Assembly (NCBI GenBank): GCA_965197665.1
Contig: CBDANO010000005.1
Coordinates: forward strand, 1-64,000
Direction: 5' to 3'
DNA: 64,000 bases
Origin: CBDANO01 sp965197665
GTDB taxonomy: Bacteria > Chloroflexota > Dehalococcoidia > Lucifugimonadales > UBA3495
Shown here one piece after another: positions 18,926 to 27,402 of this stretch (the first letter of the stretch is position 1; every line of letters begins with the position of its first letter). A program made the position numbers and the translations under genes. The notes below the pieces were generated by a model. The model saw only the letters and a list, made by a program, of their open reading frames with translations. It ran no database searches and was not told the DNA's origin.

Positions 18926-19816
18926 TTGTCTGTACGAACTGACCTGCGCAATAGACTGGCGTCCGGGCAAGCCATCGTTGCGCCGGGGGCCTACGACCCT
19001 ATTTCGGCCCGCCTGGTCCAGTCCCTGGGGTTCGACACCATCTATACCGGCGGCTACGTGAGTGGCGCCCACTTGGCCGTCACCGAGCCGTTGATGACCA
19101 TGACCGAGCAGGTGGACGTAGCCGCCCGCGTGGCCAAGTCGGTGCCTCTACCCGTGATCTGCGATGCCGACGCTGGTTACGGCGAGCCGGTGCACGCTAT
19201 GCACTGTGTTCGAACGTTCGAGGCTGCCGGCATTGCCGGGATTCACATTGAGGACCAGTTTTTCCCCAAGCGGGCCTCTTACCATGCAGGCCTAGAACAC
19301 ATCATTCCAATGGACGAGTTCCTGGAGAAGATGAAATACGCTCTTCAGGCTCGCACCGACCCGGATTTCCTGATCATTGGTCGCACCGATGCATTCACCG
19401 CGGTGGAAGGCGACATGAATGAAGCTATTCGCCGCGGCAATGCCTTAAGAGATTTGGGAATCGACGTGGTGATGCCCCTAGGCGTTCACGGCAGAGAAGA
19501 CTTGGACACGTTCCGCAAAGGCGTTGCGGACGTGCCGCTGCTGGCGATAGCCGAATTCGACGACATCTCCGTACAGGAGTACGGCGACCTGGGATACCAG
19601 GTCATTATCTACGCCGTCACGCCCATCATCGCGGCGGTCGACGGCTACCGCAAGGTGTACCAGAGCCTTAGAGATACCGGGCACACTGGAATCAGTGCTC
19701 AGCAGGTGCGGTCTATGTGCGACGAAGTAGAAGTCTTAATCAGCCTGCCGGAGTATCAGCAGGTGGAAGCCCAGACCACCGAGCGAGAATCCCAGGACAG
19801 GGCGTACCATCAGTAG
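18926..19816 (+). CDS. Isocitrate lyase / PEP mutase family protein, no catalytic Cys
   Basis: Start is TTG 18926, with GGATGAGG about ten bases upstream. The 296-residue product has the alpha/beta barrel pattern of the isocitrate-lyase/PEP-mutase superfamily: GAYDPISARLVQSLGFDTIYTGGY, the metal-binding ICDADAGYGE and IHIEDQFFPKR. Where lyases have a cysteine in a K(K/R)CGH loop, this protein reads KRASYH, so a classic lyase mechanism is doubtful; some family hydrolases and mutases also lack it. A second paralog at 25726 keeps KRCGH. Likely role: C-C or C-P bond chemistry on small carboxylates in the catabolic cluster. Confidence 0.82.
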   Translation: MSVRTDLRNRLASGQAIVAPGAYDPISARLVQSLGFDTIYTGGYVSGAHLAVTEPLMTMTEQVDVAARVAKSVPLPVICDADAGYGEPVHAMHCVRTFEAAGIAGIHIEDQFFPKRASYHAGLEHIIPMDEFLEKMKYALQARTDPDFLIIGRTDAFTAVEGDMNEAIRRGNALRDLGIDVVMPLGVHGREDLDTFRKGVADVPLLAIAEFDDISVQEYGDLGYQVIIYAVTPIIAAVDGYRKVYQSLRDTGHTGISAQQVRSMCDEVEVLISLPEYQQVEAQTTERESQDRAYHQ

Positions 19817-19904
19817 CTATGCAAGCGCCAGTAACTTACCCCGAAGATGAAGGCGCTACTCCCTGGAAATTATATTTGTCGGGAAGCCGTTCCATGGCCT
19901 AAGG

Positions 19905-20075
19905 TAGCGGATAATTGTGTTGCTCCACCAGAGGTTCAAGGTCCTCAATGTATTTTTGAAGCCGCCCGGCGAAACGATCAGCAGGACCTTGGACGAAGTG
20001 GGACCCGGATGGGTTCTCTCCATGCGCCCCGTTCCAAGATGGCCAACTGGTACGTGTTGGCCACGCCCCGGTGCT
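19905..20075 (-). pseudogene. Probable cupin-domain C-terminal remnant
   Basis: On the minus strand one frame gives SSKVLLIVSPGGF and, after a frameshift, KKYIEDLEPLVEQHNYPLP and a stop. The V-L-L-I-V-S-P-G-G-F pattern is that of cupin proteins after the last beta strand. No intact start or metal site remains. Confidence 0.35.
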
Positions 20076-20390
20076 GATCCGTCTATTGCTGCCGAAGCCG
20101 GCTGATCCGTTCTAGTATCTCGGGCAGCATTTCCCTGGTCACCAGCAGCTCGGCAAGCTGAAACACCAGCCTCCCGCCTATCTTGTCAGTGTCGTCTGAA
20201 CGCTCGTCCGCGACCAGTGTTTCACTGACAGTAGCAAAGTCAGCCTACCTACGAAGTTACCCAGACTGTAAGCCAATATGAACAACCACAGCCTTACCTA
20301 TATTAGCTACGAACTTGTGGCAGAACAGTCGTGTCGCTGCTGAGTGTCAGGTGTTTACGACTAGGGGTGTTGGCTGAGCGATACAAATGT

Positions 20391-20419
20391 TTGACGGCTC
20401 TGGGGCGTGATGCTAGAAT
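20391..20419 (+). promoter_or_regulatory. Sigma70-like promoter for the second amidohydrolase
   Basis: TTGACG (20391-20396), a 17-bp spacer and TAGAAT (20414-20419), about 100 bp before the ATG at 20520. Confidence 0.6.
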
Positions 20420-20519
20420 CTCATCAATAATGCGCGGGCTTTCATTTCGTGCACAAATCAGCTGAAAGAATGCCGGTTAAGGGACCCAATTCGTAATTTG
20501 AAAGACAAGAGGATTAGGC

Positions 20520-21647
20520 ATGGCTAATTACCGGGTTATATCATCCGACTCTCACATCTTTGAGCCAGCGGACCTGTGGACGAGCAGGATCGAGCCCAAG
20601 TTCAGAGACCGGGCCCCGCGTATGGTCCACCGCGAGGAAGATAACACCGACTGGTGGGTCTGCGAGGGTGTTAAAGGTGTAAGCGGCGCTTCCGGAGGGG
20701 GACAGGCGGGGATAAGGTTTGAGGACCCGGAAAAGCTGAGCTTCGCGGGCGGAACCGATCAAATACGACCCGGAGGCTACATTCCGGAAGAGCACGTAAA
20801 AGATCTGGATATCGATGGGATCGATGTGGATATACTCTATCCTAGCAACAGTCTCGGGCTGTACACCGTCCCGGATGGCGAGTTCCTGACGGCCATCTTC
20901 AAAGCATATAATGACTGGATTGCCGAGTTCTGCGTAGCGATCCCTAACCGGCTCAAGGGCATTGCCGCGCTCAACCTAGACGATGTGCAGGAGGGCGTCA
21001 AGGAGATGCAGCGCTGCCACAAGATGGGCCTTGTGGGAGCCATGATCACTGTTTACCCCACAGAGGATAGGTCGTACGACTCGCTGGAGTACGAACCCTT
21101 GTGGGCCGCTGCCCAAGATTTGGGGATGCCGCTAAGCCTCCACAACGGCACCAATCGGCCGAAGGCCGGCCAGTCTTTTGGGGATGTCGAATCCATTAGC
21201 CCGGCGTACTTCACCAACTCGGACCACTGGGTCCGGATGTCTCTTGCCAATATGATCATCGGTGGCGTATTTGAGCGCTATCCGGAACTGCAGGTGGGAG
21301 CAGTGGAGCATGAGGTATCATGGGCTGCTCATTTCCTCGACCGGATAGACTACAACTACAGCCAGAGACCCCCCACAGATCACTGGTACACCTTTAAAGA
21401 AGACGTGCTGCCCAGCGACTACTTCCATCGCAACGTTTTCCTCTCCTTTCAGGAAGATAACCTGGGAGTCCAACTGAGGCATCACATTGGGGTGGAGAAC
21501 CTCGCTTGGGGTTCGGACTATCCTCATGCTGAGTCGACCTTCCCCAGGAGCCGGCAGATCCTCGAAGAGCTTCTGAGGGACTGTACAGATGAGGAGAAGG
21601 CCAAAATCGCGGGCGGCAATATCGCCAGAATATACCATCTCAACTAG
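20520..21647 (+). CDS. Amidohydrolase family 2 (ACMSD-like), paralog 2
   Basis: 375 residues, collinear with the protein at 17488 over its whole length. Shared blocks include ISSDSHIFEPADLWTSRIEPKF, GGYIPEEHVKDLDIDGIDVDILYP, FKAYNDWIAEFC, MPLSLHNGTNRPK and LAWGSDYPHAESTFPRSR. The metal-binding and active-site regions are intact, so both copies could be active; differences in the middle (NGTNRPKAGQSFGDVES) suggest diverged substrates. It has its own promoter. The homologous 3' flank shows that duplication reached past the stop codon. Confidence 0.87.
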   Translation: MANYRVISSDSHIFEPADLWTSRIEPKFRDRAPRMVHREEDNTDWWVCEGVKGVSGASGGGQAGIRFEDPEKLSFAGGTDQIRPGGYIPEEHVKDLDIDGIDVDILYPSNSLGLYTVPDGEFLTAIFKAYNDWIAEFCVAIPNRLKGIAALNLDDVQEGVKEMQRCHKMGLVGAMITVYPTEDRSYDSLEYEPLWAAAQDLGMPLSLHNGTNRPKAGQSFGDVESISPAYFTNSDHWVRMSLANMIIGGVFERYPELQVGAVEHEVSWAAHFLDRIDYNYSQRPPTDHWYTFKEDVLPSDYFHRNVFLSFQEDNLGVQLRHHIGVENLAWGSDYPHAESTFPRSRQILEELLRDCTDEEKAKIAGGNIARIYHLN

Positions 21648-21789
21648 GTATCAGGTTCCCGTCCCCACACGCCGATTAAGGTGGGTACTCCTGTATGGGG
21701 GTATCCACCGTTGCTTGTGGCCCATAATCTTAGGAGCCGGACTCCGGCGGGCGCTGTTCCGGACGGGTTCTAGGAACCCCCTGAGAGCC

Positions 21790-22005
21790 TGACCACTCGC
21801 GGCTATACGCCCGCAGCAACACCTGGACTAAGCGTGCCCAGTCCACGGACTGCTCGTAAGCGTACAATGCTTGAAACAACACGTCCTCACGGAAGTAAGG
21901 GGCTACGAGCTGTAGACAAATAGGCAGACCCTCCGATTTCCCGCAGGGAATGCTGGTGGCCGGATGAACTCAGTAGTTGAGGCACCAATTATTCCATCCA
22001 ACTGT
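21790..22005 (-). pseudogene. Amidase C-terminal remnant
   Basis: The minus strand encodes NWCLNY*VHPATSIPCGKSEGLPICLQLVAPYF...LYAYEQSVDWARL. This aligns with the end of the intact amidase at 27403 (YTGHPALALPVGKSSTGLPVSMQLV...AYAYEQSTDWDKI). There is a stop inside and nothing of the catalytic triad remains. It occupies most of the 454-bp gap before the CoA-transferase pair. Confidence 0.7.
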
Positions 22006-22101
22006 GCGCATGCGGTCCTTGATGGAGCGGGTGCTGTCCCGGCGGGAGATTCTGGGGATGTAGGATATGTGAAGGCGGAGACTAATCTGAAGAAAGCGTG
22101 A

Positions 22102-23331
22102 TTGACATTGCTGAGTCCCTACATGGTTCTTGACCTCACCGACCACCGGGGAGAGTTCACCAGCATGGCCCTGGGTGACATGGGAGCGGAGGTCATCAAA
22201 GTGGAACCTCCCCAGGGCTCCGCCAGCCGCACCATGGGCCCCCTCGTGAACGACGCCCCAGAGTCGGAAAGGAGCCTCCACTACTTCGCTTTCAACCGCA
22301 ATAAGCGGGGAGTGACCCTTGACTTGAACGTGGAACCAGGCCGCAAAGCCCTTAGATCCCTGGCCAAGCAGGCCGATTTCATCATCGAATCGGCGCCTCC
22401 GGGAGAGATGGACCGCCTTGGAGTCGGCTTCGAGACCCTCAAGCAAACCAATCCGCGCATCGTGTACGTGGCCATCACCCCTTACGGGCAGGACGGTCCT
22501 CACGCGCACTTGGCCGCTAGCGATCTCACCCTTGCCGCCATGGGCGGTCAGATGAGCGTGCAAGGCGACCCTGGCCGGGCTCCGGTGCGGATCACCGTCC
22601 CCCAGGTATGGTTCCACGCTTCCGCCGAGGCACTAGTGGGGGCCCTCACCGCCCACGCCAGGATGCTGGCGACCGGACAGGCCCAGTTCGTGGACGTATC
22701 CGCCCAGACGGCTATGATTTGGTCCATGTTGCATGCTCGGGTCGCCTATGCCGTTCAGGGTTTCGACTTCAACCGCGGCGGTTCGCTATTGCAAGTGGGG
22801 ACTTTAACTATCCCGGTGGTCTATGAATCTGCTGACGGTTACATTGTGATGATTCCCTCGGGCGCCACCATGACCAAGATGGTGCATTGGCTAGTGGAAG
22901 ACGGGATTGTGCCCGAGGAGTGGATTGAGGGGGAGGACTGGCCTATCTACGAAAGGAACCTGCTTCAACACGTCGAGGTGCGTTACCAATTAGATGAGGT
23001 CATAGATGCCGTAAGCCGCTACTTTCGCCGGCGCACAAAATCTGAATTGTTGGAGTTGGGCTTGCGAGAATTGGTGACCCTGGCCCCATTGAGCACGGTG
23101 GAGGACCTGCTCCGTTTCCGTCACCTGGAAGAGCGAGGTTATTGGCTAACCGCCCCCTTGCCCAACGGAATTGAAACCAAGGCGCCTGGTTTTCTGGCCC
23201 TCCCGACGCAAACGCCCATGAGCGTCAGGCGTTGGCCGCCGAGCCTAAGCCAGCACAACGGTGAGGTCTTGGGCGGGACCTTGGGGCTATCGGAACAAGA
23301 AATCGCCGCCGCCACAGGCTTGGGGGGATAG
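22102..23331 (+). CDS. Family III CoA-transferase (CaiB/BaiF), copy 1
   Basis: Start is TTG 22102 (LTLLSPYMVLDLTDHRGEF), the first start after an upstream stop. About 409 residues. Family features: MALGDMGAEVIKVEPPQGS near the N-terminus, RNKRGVTLDLN, and a catalytic aspartate in GQAQFVDVSAQTAM, which forms the acyl-enzyme intermediate with CoA esters. It moves CoA between carboxylic acids in the cytoplasm. The next CoA-transferase begins two bases after its stop, so the pair is translationally linked and could form a heteromer or act in sequence. Substrate cannot be read from sequence. Confidence 0.87.
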   Translation: MTLLSPYMVLDLTDHRGEFTSMALGDMGAEVIKVEPPQGSASRTMGPLVNDAPESERSLHYFAFNRNKRGVTLDLNVEPGRKALRSLAKQADFIIESAPPGEMDRLGVGFETLKQTNPRIVYVAITPYGQDGPHAHLAASDLTLAAMGGQMSVQGDPGRAPVRITVPQVWFHASAEALVGALTAHARMLATGQAQFVDVSAQTAMIWSMLHARVAYAVQGFDFNRGGSLLQVGTLTIPVVYESADGYIVMIPSGATMTKMVHWLVEDGIVPEEWIEGEDWPIYERNLLQHVEVRYQLDEVIDAVSRYFRRRTKSELLELGLRELVTLAPLSTVEDLLRFRHLEERGYWLTAPLPNGIETKAPGFLALPTQTPMSVRRWPPSLSQHNGEVLGGTLGLSEQEIAAATGLGG

Positions 23332-23333
23332 AC

Positions 23334-24560
23334 ATGACGACAGCAGGTGGTCCGCTGCCATTCGACGGCGTTAAAATCGCTGACTTCTCCTGGGTGTGGG
23401 CTGGACCGACCAGCGCCAAGTACCTGGCGGACCACGGAGCAACGGTGGTCCGGGTTGAGTCTCTGAACCGGCCGGACCTCGTCCGTTCCATCGGCCCGTA
23501 CAAGGACGATGAAACCGGGCCCAACCGAACCCACAGCTTCAATGACGTCAACACCTCCAAGCTGGGAGTCACCCTTAATCTAAAGACCCTTGAAGGGCTG
23601 GCTATTGCCAAGCGCCTCCTAAGCTGGGCCGACCTATGTCTGGACAGCTTCACTCCTGGCACCATGGACGATCTTGGTATTGGCTACAAAACCGCCCGGG
23701 AACTGAACCCTTCCATCATCATGGTAAGCACCTGTTTGATGGGGCAGACAGGTCCTGCTTCCAAATTTGCTGGCTACGGGTTTCATGCCGGTGCCGTGGC
23801 CGGGTTTTACGAAATCACGGGCTGGCCGGACCTGCCTCCAGACGGTCCCTGGACTGCCTACACCGACGCTGTCGCTCCCAGGATACTCTCGTCTATCATG
23901 ATGGCGGCACTGGACCACCGGCGCCGGACCGGCCAAGGCCAATTCATCGACGCCGGACAGATGGAGATGGTCCTGCACTTCCTGGCGCCTCAGATGATTG
24001 ACTTCAATATCAATGGGCGGGTGGCGACCCGAAACGGCAACCTGTCGGACACGGCCACCCCCCACGGGGCTTACCCCTGCGCGGGCGAGGACCAGTGGTG
24101 CGTTATCGCAGTGGAGAGCGAAGAGCAGTGGGGGAGTTTCAAGAAGGTCTTGGCTGACCCTGATTGGGCCCAAGACAGCCGGTTCGACACCGTGGAGGGA
24201 CGATTGGAACACCAAGCCGAGATGGACCGAAACATTGCTGAATGGACCTCTGACCTGCCCCCGAGGGAAGTTATGCGGCTCATGCAACTGGAAGGTGTGC
24301 CCTCGGGCATGGTTCAACGAAGCAGCGACCTGATGCAGGACCCCCAGCTAACCCACCGCCGTCTCTTTCGCAACTTGGACCACCCCGAGACGGGGGTGAC
24401 GCCCTACACTGGCCACTTATTCAGCATCCGCGGTTATGACAGTGGCCCCCGATTTGCCGCTCCCATGCTCGGGCAGCACAATGAGCAGGTGCTGAAGGAA
24501 ATCCTGGGCATGTCGGACGGTGAAATCGCCGGAGCCATCATTGCGGGGGCCCTGGAGTAG
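23334..24560 (+). CDS. Family III CoA-transferase (CaiB/BaiF), copy 2
   Basis: 408 residues. The N-terminal FDGVKIADFSWVWAGPTSAKYLADHGATVVRVES and the aspartate-containing GQGQFIDAGQMEM are family signatures, and a PHGAYPC segment follows the N-terminal half. The start ATG 23334 lies two bases after the stop of copy 1. The two copies differ widely, so this is an old pair rather than a recent duplication. Likely role: activating an acid as a CoA thioester for onward degradation, with the lyase-family enzymes on either side. Confidence 0.87.
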   Translation: MTTAGGPLPFDGVKIADFSWVWAGPTSAKYLADHGATVVRVESLNRPDLVRSIGPYKDDETGPNRTHSFNDVNTSKLGVTLNLKTLEGLAIAKRLLSWADLCLDSFTPGTMDDLGIGYKTARELNPSIIMVSTCLMGQTGPASKFAGYGFHAGAVAGFYEITGWPDLPPDGPWTAYTDAVAPRILSSIMMAALDHRRRTGQGQFIDAGQMEMVLHFLAPQMIDFNINGRVATRNGNLSDTATPHGAYPCAGEDQWCVIAVESEEQWGSFKKVLADPDWAQDSRFDTVEGRLEHQAEMDRNIAEWTSDLPPREVMRLMQLEGVPSGMVQRSSDLMQDPQLTHRRLFRNLDHPETGVTPYTGHLFSIRGYDSGPRFAAPMLGQHNEQVLKEILGMSDGEIAGAIIAGALE

Positions 24561-25725
24561 GGCAGTCCGACGACTTACCGATCAGCATCCTGAAAAGAGA
24601 ATTTGCTTTAATACCGGCCCTTGCCTATCTCACGAGTCCGCCAACTCCTTGACCAACTTAATACCGCCAACACCGCCAGACCGTGTTTCTGTTGGAGTTA
24701 GACTCTCCCACGCGACCACTTTAAGTAGGTGGAGTTCGGTACTACCTCGTATCTGCCTACTTAATACCCGACCACCAGGCCATTTCGGTCCCCCAGCAGC
24801 CTCGAGATTTTCGTGAGGTGCTGGAACTCATCCCTAACTCATCTGCACGATACTGAACTCGAAGCATCATGATCGGATCCCTATTTAGTTGAGTATCCTG
24901 CGAAAGCCCGGACACGAGAGGCGGGGAAGGTCGCCTAACCCCGGTTGAACTAATCTCTATGTCCACACACCCCCGCCGCACGTCTTTCTCCGACCTGGTA
25001 GGATATACTTGCCGAAGCTTGAGTCGTTAAAGAATTATGTGTTGAATCACAGCATGAGCGCGTTGAGGCTTAAGGTGTATTACGAGTGGACTATTGACTG
25101 CCCTAGCCCAGTACCTGGATAAAATCCAAGACCGCCGTTGTCGCCTGCACCGAGTTTTATCCAGCGCCAATGGAGTCGCCAGTGTGAAATTGTGGCAGGA
25201 TCAGATAAACCTGAGATTGTTGCCAAGTCCTGATGGAAACATCAAGGAGGTTGGAGTATAACCGACGATGGATCATCAGCCACGCTCGAACTCTTATCAT
25301 CCGTTCAAAATTGACCTAGCAAATTTTGTCGGCAGACAAGAAATGCTTGCCTAAAGAAAGAGTTCGTGCCCGGATTTCTCGAATTGATTACAGATTGGAT
25401 ATTAGAGCGTGTCAATGGGCTCTATCTGGGGTTAGGGGCTTTAGTTGGACAGGTTAGGTTCTCGGATTCTAAGATACCGTTGCCAGCTACTAAAAGCCCA
25501 TTTCAAATAGCACTATCCGTCGGGGATTCGGGTCTTAATTGAAGGATAGAGGGACACAAGCGGAAAATGTGTCCGCCGTTAATCAAGAACGAATGAAATG
25601 AAAGCGATTGTATATGAAAAATACGGACTATATTCGTTTATAATATGGCTGGCAGGCGCACCGAAGGGCTTGGTCAACCGGAAACAGCGGTTACGCCCGA
25701 GGGAAATACGGCACCGGAGGTAAGA
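24561..25725. other. Gene-poor gap with T-arm-like motif and an inverted repeat
   Basis: About 1.16 kb without a gene I can support. It contains the T-arm-like motif at 24664-24712, related to 29803-29851, and an inverted repeat CTGGATAAAA / TTTTATCCAG at 25115-25124 and 25155-25164. The last part should contain the promoter of the gene at 25726. Confidence 0.4.
24664..24712. repeat. T-arm-like repeat, copy 1
   Basis: ACCGCCAGACCGTGTTTC followed by GGAGTTAGACTCTCCC. It aligns with 29803-29851 (ACCGCCAGCCCGTGTTTC, then GGAGATCGACTCTC), and its second half resembles the T arm of ssrA (GGAGTTCGACTCTCCC at 5493-5508). May be an old attachment-site or transposon remnant. Confidence 0.5.
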
Positions 25726-26619
25726 ATGGGGACAACCATGACCGTGTCTGGCCGTTTTCGCCGGATGCTGGAGGAGCCGGGCATCATCATGGCGCCTGGG
25801 GCTTACGACTGCCTGACCGCTACCATCATCCAGCAAGCTGGGTTTCCAGCGGTTTACATGACCGGCGCAGGCACTTCCGTGGCTCGGTTAGGCTACCCAG
25901 ACCTGGCCTTAGCTACGTTGACCGAGATGTTGGCCAACGCTGCCGATATAGCCAGTGCGGTAGACCTTCCGGTCATTGCCGACGCCGACACTGGGTATGG
26001 AGGCGTATTAAACGTGCAACGCACTGTGCGCCAGTTTGAGCGAGCGGGCGTGGCCGCCATTCACCTTGAGGACCAGGAGTTTCCTAAACGGTGTGGTCAC
26101 CTGGATGATAAGCGGGTTATCCTCGTTGATGATATGGTAAAAAAAATACGTGCCGCTGTTGATGCCCGCTCTGATCCGGACTTTACCATCATCGTGCGCA
26201 CGGACGCTCTAGCGGTTACCGGCTGGGAGGATACGATGCGACGCTGTGAGGCCTACGTTGAGGCCGGCGCCGACGTGCTTTTCGTCGAGGCGTTGCGGTC
26301 GACCGAAGAGGCGGAGCGGGCAGCTAATAGCATTGATGTGCCGTTGCTATACAACTTTGTAGAGCGGGGGAAGTCTCCCCTTATCCCCGCGGCCCAGTTG
26401 GAACAGCTAGGGTTTAAGTTGGTAATTTTTCCCGCTAGCGCAATGCTTACAGTCTGCCGTGTAGTTACTGAACTGATGCAGGAGCTGAAGGAACAGGGCA
26501 CCACCAGCCGGCTTTTGGACAATATGGTCGGCTTGGAGGAGTGTCTCAATATCGTGGGTCTGGACGAAATGCTGTCCAGGGACGCAGCTTATACCACCGA
26601 GCCGCAGCCCGCTGGCTAG
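25726..26619 (+). CDS. Isocitrate lyase family protein (KRCGH-type lyase)
   Basis: ATG 25726 is chosen because GGAGG lies just upstream; an earlier ATG at 25645 adds 27 residues without family character. About 297 residues: GAYDCLTATIIQQAGFPAVYMTGAG, metal-binding VIADADTGYGG and IHLEDQEFPKRCGHLDDK. The KRCGH loop carries the cysteine used as catalytic acid/base in isocitrate and methylisocitrate lyases, so this paralog should be a true C-C lyase, for example on a 2-methylisocitrate- or dimethylmalate-like substrate. It contrasts with the Cys-less paralog at 18926. Confidence 0.85.
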   Translation: MGTTMTVSGRFRRMLEEPGIIMAPGAYDCLTATIIQQAGFPAVYMTGAGTSVARLGYPDLALATLTEMLANAADIASAVDLPVIADADTGYGGVLNVQRTVRQFERAGVAAIHLEDQEFPKRCGHLDDKRVILVDDMVKKIRAAVDARSDPDFTIIVRTDALAVTGWEDTMRRCEAYVEAGADVLFVEALRSTEEAERAANSIDVPLLYNFVERGKSPLIPAAQLEQLGFKLVIFPASAMLTVCRVVTELMQELKEQGTTSRLLDNMVGLEECLNIVGLDEMLSRDAAYTTEPQPAG

Positions 26620-26666
26620 TGGCGGACTATCGGTAACCTATATATTCAACGAGAGCTGGTTGTGAG

Positions 26667-26819
26667 ATGGCACACGTAGTGCTGGTAGTGGCTATGATCC
26701 GCGGGTTCATGGAGCCGGGGCACAACCTTTACTGCGACGCCGCCAGGAAGATCATTCCCAATGTCCGAGAGTTCATAGTGCGAGAGCAAGATACGGGTAT
26801 AGTACACTTGCCTATATAA
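26667..26819 (+). pseudogene. Truncated isochorismatase/cysteine-hydrolase remnant
   Basis: The 50-residue frame begins MAHVVLVVAMIRGFMEPGHNLY and continues CDAARKIIPNVREFIVREQDTG. This is the N-terminus of isochorismatase-like cysteine hydrolases, which normally read VVVDMIRGF; the catalytic aspartate is alanine here. The frame ends at TAA before the rest of the domain. Confidence 0.6.
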
Positions 26820-27402
26820 ACTTTGGTCGGATTACACTTCAAGAGGTTGGTGATCGGCCCAGCAAGGCAATTTCTTGGACCACAGTTTGCCAACGGTACC
26901 GCCGTCTTCGTTTGATATCCCGTGCCGGAATCGGCACGGGATTAATGATCTATGACGACTCCTATTGAAGCGGTCGCACTCTGTAGGGGCATTTCGTTGC
27001 TCCTCAGCCATCCACCTAACTTCATACTGGAATTAGTCGCCCGGACCGTGAATGACGGCACCTTCAATGTGCTCGACCTAGAGTCGCCTCCATTCCCGGC
27101 CTGCCAAAGCCAGCCGCTGCAATGCTGGGACTATCCACCTCTCTGGCTCGCAGCCGACGAACTTCGCTGAGACCCATTGGTCACCAAAGAAGCCATCCAG
27201 CCAGTGAAGGTGGCGGCTGGAATGGCACGTAAGCTGATCATTCGGCTACGTTAGGCCCCCCAATACTACCTGCCGGTTCGGAGTCACCTGCAGGGGTACT
27301 GGACGCTCCTGATGCTGGGGACATCCTCAGTCCGGCCTCGCAGAGGTCTGCCGTTGAGGGACGTGGACCGAGTGTTGATTGCGACCATGGTGGTCTTCGA
27401 CG
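26820..27402. other. Gap without a supported gene, with a hairpin
   Basis: Between the truncated hydrolase and the amidase I see only the hairpin at 26917-26942. A short frame at 26952-27170 and a fragment near 27181-27254 (LVTKEAIQPVKVAAGMARKL) are not recognised. Confidence 0.4.
26917..26942. terminator. Perfect 11-bp stem hairpin
   Basis: ATCCCGTGCCG pairs with CGGCACGGGAT around a 4-nt loop (GAAT). No strong T-run follows, so terminator function is a guess. Confidence 0.4.

Larger units (their letters stand above)
19817..20519. other. Gap with decayed coding sequence and a promoter
   Basis: The only content I can name is a broken cupin piece on the minus strand (19905-20075) and the sigma70-like promoter at 20391-20419. 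A further minus-strand segment at about 20085-20230 (DDTDKIGGRLVFQLAELLV) is not recognised. Confidence 0.4.

Noticed and set aside
21970..22617. 215-residue minus-strand frame across the CoA-transferase start
   Set aside because: Antisense shadow of the CoA-transferase, partly overlapping the amidase remnant.
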